NCBI GenBank assembly: GCA_040382095.1
Contig: JBEIGB010000057.1
Coordinates: forward strand, 1-24,598
DNA: 24,598 nt
Source: JADJPL01 sp040382095
GTDB lineage: Bacteria; Bacteroidota; Bacteroidia; Chitinophagales; Saprospiraceae
Direction: 5' to 3'
The position numbers were made by a program, and so were the translations under genes. Shown here piece by piece: positions 1 through 7,961 of this stretch. Under the pieces are notes generated by a model, which saw only the letters and a list, made by a program, of their open reading frames with translations, was not told the DNA's origin and did no database searches. Each line of letters opens with the position of its first letter. The first letter of the stretch is position 1.

Positions 1-340
1 GCTTCGCAAAATCAATAAAAACGGCACTCTGAGGAATATTCTTTGGCGGCCTGAGCCGCCAAAGGACGTGCCGGAGGCTTTTTACACATCCCCATGCTGT
101 TTAAACACCACCGGGGGGATCAAGGCTCAAAAAGGGCGCTTTTTTATTTCCCCGCCGCCCCATTATAACAAGTATAACATCTAAACGATACTGCACCACA
201 AAAATTTTATTCGTGCTCCTGCCGGCACTTTTACATCTTTTCCATAGTGTTCTTTGTTATCCCTTCATTTGAAAGTTCACTGTCCGGATATAGCTACATC
301 GAATAACAAAGCAATAAGCGGGACAACAACAACAAACGTC
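1..340. other. Intergenic region upstream of the ABC exporter
   Basis: No gene is supported here. One frame is open from the window edge to a stop at about 182-184, but its composition is not convincingly protein-like and it would need upstream sequence to judge. The region contains one perfect hairpin (listed separately), a CCGG-rich stretch near 107-118, and an A/T-rich stretch at 160-250. I could not find a good TAnnTTTG promoter box for the exporter. The last 25 bases before its ATG are rich in A and AAC triplets, as is common ahead of Bacteroidota start codons. Confidence 0.5.
41..64. repeat. Perfect 10-bp hairpin with CTGA loop
   Basis: CTTTGGCGGC and GCCGCCAAAG are exact reverse complements separated by CTGA. 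A five-T run follows on the plus strand at 77-81, but 12 bases away, so this is not a canonical Rho-independent terminator for a plus-strand gene. It may end a transcript entering from outside the window on either strand, or act as an RNA structural element. Confidence 0.5.
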
Positions 341-2161
341 ATGGGCTCTATGGCAAAACAACAACAAAATTCAGACAATCGGGCAGAAAAGCCGCGTTTT
401 TCCAAAGAAAGTTTCCGTCATTCCATCGAGATTTTCAAATATGTGTTGCCCTACCGTTGGGCATTTGCCATAGGGATGGCCTTCCTTGCCGCCGGCAGCC
501 TGCTCTTCCTGGCCATTATGAAGCTGCCGGGCGAAATGTTCAATATCATCGCGGGGAAACCGACGTATGGTCTCTCGTTGACTGGAATTTTCCTGGCACT
601 CCTTGCGCTGCTCGCCGTACAGAGCGTGTTGTCCTACTTTCGGGTACAGCTTTTTGCCAAGGTGAGCGAAAAAAGCATGGCCGCCCTGCGGGCAGACCTC
701 TACCGCAAGATGGTCACATTAGGCATTCCGTTTCTGGAAGAACACCGGGTTGGGGAGCTCACCAGCAGGATTACCAATGACGTCACCCAGGTACAGGGGG
801 TGTTTTCCATTACCCTGGCCGAATTCCTCCGGCAGCTTATCGTGCTGCTGGGCGGCATGGCAATTATTGTCTTCACCATGCCCCGCCTGGCCCTGACTAT
901 GCTCGCCACCTTTCCGGTAGTAGTCGTCATGGCCATGTTTTTTGGACGCTATATCCGCCGGCTGACGAAAGAGCGGCAGGATAAACTCGCCAGCACAAAT
1001 GTAGTCGTGGAGGAAACCATGCAGACCATCCAAACGGTCAAGGCATATACCAATGAAGCCCTGGAAATCAAACGCTATGGCAAACACCTCGCGGATGCGG
1101 TGAAAGTTTCACTGAAAGCGGCCCACATGCGCGGCCTTTTTGCCGCGTTCATCATCTTCGTCATGTTCGGCGTACTCTTTTTCATCATGTGGCGTGCCGC
1201 CCTCATGGTACAATCAGGTGCAATGATGGAGGGCGACCTCATTGACTTCGTGGTGTTCACCGGTATTATCGGCGGTGCAATCGCATCCCTGGGCAGTTTC
1301 TACACAGAATTGGTCTCTGCTATTGGCGCAACAGAACGCATCCTCGAGATATTGAACAAACCCTCGGAAATTATACTGGCCGGGAAAGCTGCAGTAAGGG
1401 CACCCAGGCGCTTTAATGGTGCAATCGAATTCAAAAATGTACGCTTTTCCTATCCTTCCAGAAAGGACGTAGAAGTACTCAAAGGTATTAATCTGAAGGC
1501 CGCCCCAGGGCAACGGGTGGCATTGGTGGGCCCCAGCGGTGCTGGTAAATCCACAGTCGTCCAGCTCCTGCTCCAGTTTTATCATTCGGCAGCAGGTGAT
1601 ATCCTTGTTGACGGGAAAAGTATTTATGATTATGACCTGCTGGAGTACCGCTCCAATATCGCTATCGTACCCCAGGAGGTTTTGTTGTTCGGGGGCACAA
1701 TCCGCGAAAACATTCTTTATGGCAAAACGGATGCAAGTGAAGCAGAACTCATCGAAGCAGCAGAAAAGGCAAATGCCTGGGAATTTATCCAATCATTTCC
1801 GGACGGCCTCGAGACGATCGTCGGTGAGCGCGGGGTAAAATTGTCCGGCGGCCAGCGGCAACGTATCGCCATCGCACGGGCAATCCTCAAAGACCCTGCA
1901 ATCCTGCTCCTGGATGAAGCGACCTCCTCCCTCGATGCAGAATCGGAAAAACTCGTACAGCAAGCCCTCGACAAATTGCTCGAGGGCCGTACTTCCATCA
2001 TTATCGCCCATCGGCTCGCCACTATCCGCGACGCCGATTTTATCTATGTGATTGACAAGGGAAAGGTTATTGAGGAAGGTACGCACGAGGTACTGTCTGA
2101 GCTGGAAAACGGCACCTACCGGGCGCTCGCGAAGCTCCAGTTCGAAAGCATTCCGGGTTAA
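341..2161 (+). CDS. MsbA-like ABC exporter (fused membrane and ATPase domains)
   Basis: Half-size ABC exporter of about 606 residues, expected to work as a homodimer in the inner membrane and, from its family, to flip a lipid or export a drug-like substrate. The N-terminal ABC transmembrane domain (about residues 30-330) contains six hydrophobic segments. The ATPase domain follows, with Walker A GPSGAGKST (about 397-405), Q-loop VPQEV, signature LSGGQ (about 501-505), Walker B ILLLDEA (about 521-527) and an H-loop histidine in AHRLAT (about 557). All catalytic motifs are intact. ATG 341 was chosen; ATG 350 is equally possible, and a TTG at 254 would add an unlikely leader. The gene converges with mlaD, leaving 69 bp between the stops. 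Proximity to LPS and phospholipid genes favours a lipid A flippase (MsbA) role, but sequence alone cannot separate that from other lipid or drug exporters, so no symbol is given. Confidence 0.9.
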   Translation: MGSMAKQQQNSDNRAEKPRFSKESFRHSIEIFKYVLPYRWAFAIGMAFLAAGSLLFLAIMKLPGEMFNIIAGKPTYGLSLTGIFLALLALLAVQSVLSYFRVQLFAKVSEKSMAALRADLYRKMVTLGIPFLEEHRVGELTSRITNDVTQVQGVFSITLAEFLRQLIVLLGGMAIIVFTMPRLALTMLATFPVVVVMAMFFGRYIRRLTKERQDKLASTNVVVEETMQTIQTVKAYTNEALEIKRYGKHLADAVKVSLKAAHMRGLFAAFIIFVMFGVLFFIMWRAALMVQSGAMMEGDLIDFVVFTGIIGGAIASLGSFYTELVSAIGATERILEILNKPSEIILAGKAAVRAPRRFNGAIEFKNVRFSYPSRKDVEVLKGINLKAAPGQRVALVGPSGAGKSTVVQLLLQFYHSAAGDILVDGKSIYDYDLLEYRSNIAIVPQEVLLFGGTIRENILYGKTDASEAELIEAAEKANAWEFIQSFPDGLETIVGERGVKLSGGQRQRIAIARAILKDPAILLLDEATSSLDAESEKLVQQALDKLLEGRTSIIIAHRLATIRDADFIYVIDKGKVIEEGTHEVLSELENGTYRALAKLQFESIPG

Positions 2162-2230
2162 TCAACAGACCTATCAACAGCTACCCCGTGAAGGGTCGCT
2201 ACCCCGGGCAACAATTCGACGAACAGCTTT

Positions 2231-3271
2231 TCAATTCCCTTTTTCTTTTGCGTCCAGGCGGTCCAACCGCTTGACTTTTGCCCTGCTTTTGAACGGGATA
2301 TAACGGTAAGGGTGTTGCTGGAGGTCTGTTGCGAGGGAATCTACCCGGAAGCCTGCCGCAGAAAGCCCATTATAAGCTTTGTCGTCCTGAATCAATTTCC
2401 CAAGAGAGCCTTTGCCGGAATTAATTCCTTCTACCACCGTATTAATTTCAGAAAAAGTGTGGTTTGCTGTTTTGACAGCAGTCCTGAGCTCCGCCATTGT
2501 CTGATCGAGCTCCCCGACTGTTTTCTGGAGACTGACCTGGTCGAGCTGACGGCTAAACTTTTCTGCATTGGAAATCAGGCTGCTGATTTTATCGTTATTG
2601 GCCTGTATGTTGGCGCTGATACTCCGTAGGTTTTTCAAAGACCCTTCGATATTGCCGGAAGAATTTGCAAACAGGGCATCGAGCCTCCCGCTGGAGCTGT
2701 TCAGGTTGGCCAGAGTGCCTTGTAAGTCCTTCAGGCTTTCTGCCAGGGCACCTTCCGCATCCTTACCCAGCAGCCGCTTATTCAGAGTATCAATCGTACC
2801 TTTGACCCCCTGCTGGATAATATCCATATATACGTTCATCTCTTCCGGGGTGACCATGGACCCAATCATACCGAGAACCCTTCCTTTCAGGTAATCCCCG
2901 CTCTGGGCACAATCCGGCCCGCTACAGGGACGTTCGTATTCCAGCACGATAGCTTTCCCCCCCATGAAGCCGATGTCCCGGATTTCCGCTATGGTACTTT
3001 TCGGTATGACGACCTCTTTATTCAAATCTATCGTCACCAGGACGTTATCTGTTTCCTGTAAAGGCACGATATTCGATACAAAACCGACCTGTACCCCATT
3101 GATCGTGACCGGGGTGGAAATATTCAATAAATTGACGTTCTTATATTCGATATAATACAGATTGGAGCGCTTGAGCATATTCTTACCCCTTATAAACTGG
3201 AATCCCCATAAAGAGACCAGAAGGGTAACCAATGCCAACACGCCTACTTTTATTTCATTTGAAATCGTCAT
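2231..3271 (-). CDS. MlaD/MCE-family lipid-transport protein
   Basis: A 346-residue protein with one N-terminal membrane anchor (about residues 9-26) and a following MCE/MlaD domain (about 38-115) that includes the typical VTINGVQVG segment. A long helical, coiled-coil-like region (about 150-290) follows. The tail contains SLGKLIQDD and LQQHPYRYIPF, both recurrent in Bacteroidota MCE proteins. In the family, MCE rings and tubes carry phospholipids between inner and outer membrane with an MlaE permease and MlaF ATPase; neither partner gene is in this window. ATG 3271 was chosen because it sits just before the anchor; the upstream frame extends further but is not credible. It has its own candidate -7 box (3335-3342) and lies behind the amidase terminator, so it is probably transcribed separately from the amidase. 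Confidence 0.88.
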   Translation of the reverse strand: MTISNEIKVGVLALVTLLVSLWGFQFIRGKNMLKRSNLYYIEYKNVNLLNISTPVTINGVQVGFVSNIVPLQETDNVLVTIDLNKEVVIPKSTIAEIRDIGFMGGKAIVLEYERPCSGPDCAQSGDYLKGRVLGMIGSMVTPEEMNVYMDIIQQGVKGTIDTLNKRLLGKDAEGALAESLKDLQGTLANLNSSSGRLDALFANSSGNIEGSLKNLRSISANIQANNDKISSLISNAEKFSRQLDQVSLQKTVGELDQTMAELRTAVKTANHTFSEINTVVEGINSGKGSLGKLIQDDKAYNGLSAAGFRVDSLATDLQQHPYRYIPFKSRAKVKRLDRLDAKEKGN

Positions 3272-3290
3272 AGCTAAATATAATTGTCCT

Positions 3291-3304
3291 TTTAAGCGCT
3301 TAAA
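3291..3304. promoter_or_regulatory. 14-bp perfect palindrome in the mlaD leader
   Basis: TTTAAGCGCTTAAA is its own reverse complement. It lies between the candidate -7 box and the mlaD ATG, so it would be transcribed. It could be a repressor operator or a small hairpin; no factor can be named from sequence. Confidence 0.3.
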
Positions 3305-3334
3305 GCCTGGATATGGCTGAAAGTAATTTCCCCG

Positions 3335-3342
3335 CAAAGGTA
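3335..3342 (-). promoter_or_regulatory. Candidate -7 box of mlaD
   Basis: The minus strand reads TACCTTTG, an exact match to the Bacteroidota -7 consensus TAnnTTTG, 63 bases upstream of the mlaD ATG. I do not see a clear TTG element at the -33 position, so this is a candidate only. Confidence 0.5.
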
Positions 3343-3500
3343 GCTTAATATGTGCATTATATCATCTGTGCGAAGAAAAAACTGATTGTAAAGACGTTTT
3401 TCATCCGACTTGTTGCAATACGTCAACGAGGGAAGAAAAATGGGGCTACCTTCTGTTTACACGAAGGCATTTTGAGGGAAAAAGCCGGAATATATGCGCG

Positions 3501-3544
3501 AAAAATACAAAATCCGGGCAGAAAAGAGCCATTTTTGCCCGGAT
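3501..3544 (-). terminator. Rho-independent terminator of the amidase gene
   Basis: ATCCGGGCA (3512-3520) and TGCCCGGAT (3536-3544) form a perfect 9-bp stem with a 15-base loop. On the minus strand the stem is followed directly by a T-rich run (complement of the A-rich 3501-3511). It lies about 60 bases past the amidase stop and upstream of the mlaD promoter, so it separates the two transcripts. Confidence 0.75.
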
Positions 3545-3604
3545 GATCCTGCCGCAACAAGTCTGATGAAAGGCACGTCATTAAAAAAGTACTTGCAATA
3601 CCCT

Positions 3605-4903
3605 TCATTTAAGTTTTTTGGCTGCTGCCTCCAGCGAAATGCGCATTCCGTTTTCATAAACTGTGACGAAAGCATCGGGGAAGCCACGGCTTCTCAGGAT
3701 GTTCCGGGCCGCCATGGCATCTTCGAAAGAAAAGAAGCCGTGGGCCCGGCACTTATACATATTTTGTTCCTGGACAACTTCTACGGGAAAAGGCAAATTG
3801 GACCACCTGGTGTCTTTTGGCGCGGGAGGCTGGGACGAGGCCGATAACTGCACATAGTAAAGGATCGCTGGCCGGGCCTTAGCTCCTTCACCGGTAATTG
3901 GCAGGGGGCTTCCTGCGGCAGGTACCGGGCGGTCAACAGGCACAAACCCGTCCGGGATTTTGAGCACAGCGGGATTGGTTCGTCCGTAAGGTACGCCAGG
4001 TTCGCTTACTGGAAGTTTTTCCGCAGGTGTGGAGTAATTTACGGGAATAATACCGGTGCCGGGGGAGTTGCGAACCAGCGGGGTTTCCCGTTCCATCGCC
4101 ATGCGGTAATCGGAAAAAGCGATTGCAATTGCCTCTGCAATTTTGTCCTGACCACTGGCTACACTCAGGAACTGTTCTTCGGTAGCATTGCTCAGAAAGC
4201 CTGTTTCGATCAGTACACTGGGCATAGCAGTCGCTTTCAATACGACGAAACCGGCTTGCTTGACTCCCCTGCTTCTGCGCTGGGCATGGCCGGCGGCGCG
4301 CTCTTCCACTGCTTCTGCAAAGCGGATACTTTGTTCCATATAGGCATTTTGGAACATCGAAAGCAGGATGTGGCCTTCCGGGGAGTTTGGGTCGTAGTCA
4401 TAATTCCGGGCATAATCTTCTTCCAGCAAAATGGCCTCGTTCTCCCTTTTGGCCACCTGGAGGTTATACTCTGCAGTGTGAAGACCCATCACATAGGTCT
4501 CTGTTCCGTGAGTAGCCGAAGAGCCCGGCATGGAATTGCAGTGGATGGAAATAAACAAGTCTGCATTGTTGCGGTTGGCGATCGCCGCACGCTCGTACAG
4601 GGGGATAAAAACGTCCTTGTCGCGGGTGAGCACCACTTTTATATCCGGGTGGTCCCTGCGCACGCGGGCAGCAAGTTTTTGGGCGATGGCCAGGGCAATA
4701 TGCTTTTCCTGTGCACCTGCACCGAGGCAACCCGGGTCTTTGCCCCCATGGCCGGCATCTATAACGATAGTTTTTATCTGGTATGGCATGTTTTCAACTC
4801 GCCATTCTTTAATAACTTTGCCGGGTAAAGCTGGGGTACGGCAAGCAAATAACGGAGAAAACCAAACGAAAAATGGGATTAGTGGGAAAACCAGGTTCTT
4901 CAT
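3605..4903 (-). CDS. N-acetylmuramoyl-L-alanine amidase with C-terminal SPOR domain
   Basis: A 432-residue zinc amidase (Amidase_3 type) expected to cut the bond between MurNAc and the stem peptide during cell separation and wall turnover in the periplasm. The catalytic domain spans about residues 43-268: DAGHGGKD supplies zinc ligand H52, QEKHIAL supplies E66, SIHCNS supplies H121, and IETGFLSN supplies catalytic E233. A Pro-rich linker (about 275-345) leads to a SPOR-like domain (about 347-430, beginning YYVQLSASSQ), which in the family binds denuded septal glycan. The N-terminus is a signal sequence; LFAC ending at C21 could be a lipobox, though F at -2 is atypical. ATG 4903 directly precedes the signal sequence. 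The gene is divergent from lptD, with 124 bp between the starts, and is followed by its own terminator. The amidase/MCE/LptD neighbourhood recurs in Bacteroidota, as far as I recall. Confidence 0.92.
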   Translation of the reverse strand: MKNLVFPLIPFFVWFSPLFACRTPALPGKVIKEWRVENMPYQIKTIVIDAGHGGKDPGCLGAGAQEKHIALAIAQKLAARVRRDHPDIKVVLTRDKDVFIPLYERAAIANRNNADLFISIHCNSMPGSSATHGTETYVMGLHTAEYNLQVAKRENEAILLEEDYARNYDYDPNSPEGHILLSMFQNAYMEQSIRFAEAVEERAAGHAQRRSRGVKQAGFVVLKATAMPSVLIETGFLSNATEEQFLSVASGQDKIAEAIAIAFSDYRMAMERETPLVRNSPGTGIIPVNYSTPAEKLPVSEPGVPYGRTNPAVLKIPDGFVPVDRPVPAAGSPLPITGEGAKARPAILYYVQLSASSQPPAPKDTRWSNLPFPVEVVQEQNMYKCRAHGFFSFEDAMAARNILRSRGFPDAFVTVYENGMRISLEAAAKKLK

Positions 4904-5027
4904 GAATGCAAAGTTTTATTTTGTATGGCGATGCCACTAGTGTTTCTACGCCTGCAATAGCGAATTATAATAAGGCTTTTGTGCGGCATATCAGCCCAAA
5001 AACCTCAAAATTAATATAAATACAATT

Positions 5028-7676
5028 TTGAAAACAAACGCGTTTATTTCTTTTTTATTCCTTCTGTGCTTTTCACTTCCCGTTTATGCCCAACGCGATA
5101 CAACTGCGTTTGCGAATTTGGAAGGGGATACCGTGCGGTTCAGCCCGGATTCACTCGATGCTCCGGTGGATTATGGCGCAGTGGACTCCATCGTACTGGA
5201 CAACGAAGGGAAAAAAGTTTTCCTCTATGGCGAAGCTTATGTAAAATACCGCGATATCACCCTGAATGCCGGCTTTATCGTTTTTGACTGGTCGCAGAAT
5301 CTGGTGTTTGCGGAAGGCTCGCCCGATAGTACCGGCACCCTTGCCAATTTTCCGGAATTTAACCAGGGAGAACAAGAATTCAAAGCGAAGCGCATGCGGT
5401 ATAATTTCCAAACTGGCAGCGGGGTCATATATGATGCGACTACTCAGCAAAACGATATCGTCATACGCGGTGCCCGTACCAAGTTTGTCACAACAGAAAC
5501 GCAGGATACCAGTGCCGCAAAGCAAATCCTCTACAGCGAAGACGCGCTGATCACCACCTGCACGGCCGAACACCCCCATTTTGGAATCCTCAGCAACAAA
5601 CAAAAAGTCATCCCCAATAAACTCGTCATCATCGGTCCTTCGCAGTTGAAGATCATGGATATCCCCACCCCGGTATGGCTACCCTTTGGTTTTTTCCCCA
5701 TTTCAAAAACAGCCAGCACCGGGCTGCTCTTTCCCAGGGATTATGAATACTCCGACCAGTGGGGCTTCGGGCTCAGGGATATTGGGTGGTTTTTTCCACT
5801 CGGCGAAACCATCAACCTGTCGCTGCGCAGTGACATCTATCTGCGCGGCACCTGGGGCATTAACGCCACCTCCGATTATCGCAAAAGGTACAAATATGCC
5901 GGTAGCCTCCGGCTTGGCTTCGACTCCAGAAAAACAGAAGACCTCAAAACCGCCGATTTCTTCCGAACGAATTCTATGTCCATCAACTGGTCCCACCGCC
6001 AGGAAACCGGGGCACACCCCAGTGCCCGCTTCGGTGGCTCGATTAATATACAGACCAATAACTATCAGAACCGGGTTTTCAACGATGCGGCCAACGTACT
6101 CAACGCCCAGCTTACCTCGAATATGAGCTTTGATAAATCCTGGCCGGGCAAACCGTACAACTTCTCCGCCAGCTTCAACCATACCCAGAACCGCCTCACC
6201 CGGAGCGTGACGGTCAATTTCCCGGATTTCCGCTTCCTCACCCAGTCCCTTTACCCCTTTAAACGCAAAGAACGCGCCGGCGAAGAAAAATGGTACGAAA
6301 CCATCGTCCTGCGATATACCGGCGAAGCACGCAACCGCTTCCAGGCCAGCGATACCTCCCTTTTTTCCCGGCAAACCCTCGACGATGCACAGTTTGGCGC
6401 ACGGCATGATATGAATGCCAGTACTTCTTTCAAACTCCTGAAGTACTTCAACCTAAACCCTAATATCAGCTATCGCGAAAACTGGCAGTGGCGCTCAATC
6501 GAAAAAAACTTCGACCCTACCCCCACCGTGCGCACCGATACCATCTACAACAGCGACCGGACCCTGTACCAGCTCCAGACAGATACCATCGGCTTCGGCC
6601 GGCAGATTATTGACACCCTCAGCGGATTCAAAGCTTTCCGGGAATTTTCCGCGAGCTTAAGCCTGAATACCCGGATATTCGGAACGCTCAACCTCGGTAA
6701 AGGCTACCTCCGCAGTGTGCGCCACGAAATCCGCCCCAGTATATCCATGATCTTTTCCCCCAATTATCTCAGCCCCCAACTCGGCTATTTCCGCGAAGTC
6801 CAACGCGACCTCCGCGATCCGGACCAACGCGACCAATATTCCATCTTCGAAGGGGGAATATTCGGCGTGCCGCCTTCAGTCGGCGAACAGATGGCCATCA
6901 GCTACTCCCTCAATAATATTTTCCAGGCCAAAGTGCAGGGCAAACAGGATACAATAGCCAGAAGAATCAAACTCATTGACAACCTTATCGTGAGCGGCAG
7001 TTATAATCTGGCCGCCGATTCGCTCAAGTTCAGCCCGGTCATTATGACCACAACAACCCGATTGTTCAAAGGGGTCACGACCGTAGGTTTTTTCGCCCAG
7101 TTCGATCCCTATCTCAAAGACAATACCGGCCGTCGTATAAACGTATCTGCACTCGAAGCCCGGGGGCAATTACTGCGCTTCGAAAATGCCTCCCTGCGTT
7201 TTGTCTCTGACCTTACCGTCGGAAAGCTCCGGGCAATCTTTCAGGGCCAAACCGAGGAGGTAGTCGAAGACCTGCGCGGCAGGCAGCCCACATCTTCCCA
7301 ACCCGGCCAGGAAGACTTTCTCAGCCTCTTTGAAAACTTCAGTATTTCCCATAATATTGACTTCACCTGGCAGGCCGACGCCGATGGAAAAACGCAGCTA
7401 CGCGTCGGCAATAACTCCATCTACTGCCGGGGCAACCTCCAGCTCACTAAAAACTGGTCGGTCGTAGTCGGCAATTTTGGCTACGACTTCAGCAACCGGG
7501 GCCTAAGCTACCCCTCCTTTGGCTTTGCACGCGACCTCCACTGCTGGACGATGGACCTGAGCTGGCAACCACAACGCGGCACTTACTCCTTCAACATCCG
7601 CGTTAAACCAGGCACCCTCGACTTTATCAAAATCCCTTACCAGCGCAACAACGTGGATCGCAGCGCAACCTTCTGA
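5028..7676 (+). CDS. lptD: LptD-like LPS-assembly outer-membrane protein
   Basis: An 882-residue outer-membrane barrel that in the family works with LptE to place LPS in the outer leaflet. Residues 1-21 are a signal peptide ending VYA-Q. An OstA/LptA-like jellyroll (about 50-225) follows, containing KVFLYGEAYVKY and the segment ITTCTAEHPHFGI (about 175-187) that is characteristic of Bacteroidota LptD. The rest is a long beta-barrel of alternating aromatic strands ending in phenylalanine, as outer-membrane barrels usually do. The cysteine arrangement differs from E. coli: C178 and a few late cysteines, with no obvious paired disulfide pattern. The start is TTG at 5028. No in-frame ATG exists between the upstream in-frame stop (4971-4973) and the signal peptide, and the signal peptide begins exactly there. 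It is divergent from the amidase. Confidence 0.9.
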   Translation: MKTNAFISFLFLLCFSLPVYAQRDTTAFANLEGDTVRFSPDSLDAPVDYGAVDSIVLDNEGKKVFLYGEAYVKYRDITLNAGFIVFDWSQNLVFAEGSPDSTGTLANFPEFNQGEQEFKAKRMRYNFQTGSGVIYDATTQQNDIVIRGARTKFVTTETQDTSAAKQILYSEDALITTCTAEHPHFGILSNKQKVIPNKLVIIGPSQLKIMDIPTPVWLPFGFFPISKTASTGLLFPRDYEYSDQWGFGLRDIGWFFPLGETINLSLRSDIYLRGTWGINATSDYRKRYKYAGSLRLGFDSRKTEDLKTADFFRTNSMSINWSHRQETGAHPSARFGGSINIQTNNYQNRVFNDAANVLNAQLTSNMSFDKSWPGKPYNFSASFNHTQNRLTRSVTVNFPDFRFLTQSLYPFKRKERAGEEKWYETIVLRYTGEARNRFQASDTSLFSRQTLDDAQFGARHDMNASTSFKLLKYFNLNPNISYRENWQWRSIEKNFDPTPTVRTDTIYNSDRTLYQLQTDTIGFGRQIIDTLSGFKAFREFSASLSLNTRIFGTLNLGKGYLRSVRHEIRPSISMIFSPNYLSPQLGYFREVQRDLRDPDQRDQYSIFEGGIFGVPPSVGEQMAISYSLNNIFQAKVQGKQDTIARRIKLIDNLIVSGSYNLAADSLKFSPVIMTTTTRLFKGVTTVGFFAQFDPYLKDNTGRRINVSALEARGQLLRFENASLRFVSDLTVGKLRAIFQGQTEEVVEDLRGRQPTSSQPGQEDFLSLFENFSISHNIDFTWQADADGKTQLRVGNNSIYCRGNLQLTKNWSVVVGNFGYDFSNRGLSYPSFGFARDLHCWTMDLSWQPQRGTYSFNIRVKPGTLDFIKIPYQRNNVDRSATF

Positions 7677-7691
7677 CCATGGATAAACACC

Positions 7692-7725
7692 AAATAAAAA
7701 AGCCGGGGACTGCAAAGCCCCCGGC
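7692..7725 (-). terminator. Terminator for the T9SS protein gene
   Basis: GCCGGGG (7702-7708) and CCCCGGC (7719-7725) form a strong GC stem. On the minus strand it is followed by T6 and a further T-rich stretch (complement of 7692-7701). It sits about 240 bases past the stop at 7962, so the leftward transcript has a long 3' UTR. The plus side lacks a T tract, so it is probably not an efficient lptD terminator. Confidence 0.7.
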
Positions 7726-7849
7726 GACACGTTCATGGGATTGGTAAACTCAACACTAGTCACAAAATAACTTTTCAGGATTATCAGACTTGCTGCGGCG
7801 GGTCGCATGGGGAAATATGCTGTTTACCCACTTAAAGAGACTTTCCAGA

Positions 7850-7904
7850 GGCTGTCTCACAAGTCCTTTGGCGGCGAACGTGGCTGAATACTTATGACAC
7901 AGCC
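7850..7904. repeat. Short imperfect inverted repeat resembling IS/MITE ends
   Basis: GGCTGTCTCACAAGT (7850-7864) and ACTTATGACACAGCC (7890-7904) pair at 13 of 15 positions across a 25-base spacer. Ends of the type GGCTGTxTCAxAAGT resemble terminal inverted repeats of some bacterial insertion sequences, so this could be a miniature element or a remnant with its core deleted. No transposase and no clear target duplication are visible. It would also fold as a hairpin in the 3' UTR of the T9SS protein transcript. Confidence 0.45.
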
Positions 7905-7961
7905 CCCTCCGCAACCCCAAACACCATTTCCTGCCCGCAATAATCCCTTCGCAAAAGTCTG

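Larger units (their letters stand above)
7677..7961. other. Convergent intergenic region between lptD and the T9SS protein gene
   Basis: This region contains no credible gene. It holds a terminator hairpin at 7692-7725 for the leftward gene and an IS-end-like imperfect inverted repeat at 7850-7904, both listed separately. The stretch between them shows no other structure that I can support. Confidence 0.6.

Noticed and set aside
2..184. Open frame from the left window edge, possibly the tail of an upstream gene
   Set aside because: About 60 codons without recognisable motifs, crossing a perfect hairpin and a G/C-rich tract. Not supportable without upstream sequence.
457..1792. Overlapping open frames on both strands inside the ABC exporter gene
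   Set aside because: The exporter frame contains all ABC motifs; the others have none and show no start context.
2162..2230. Short direct repeats (ATCAACAG twice, GCTACCCCG twice) between the exporter and mlaD stops
   Set aside because: Copies are only 8-9 bases each and not hairpin-forming; likely chance, and no terminator could be built from them.
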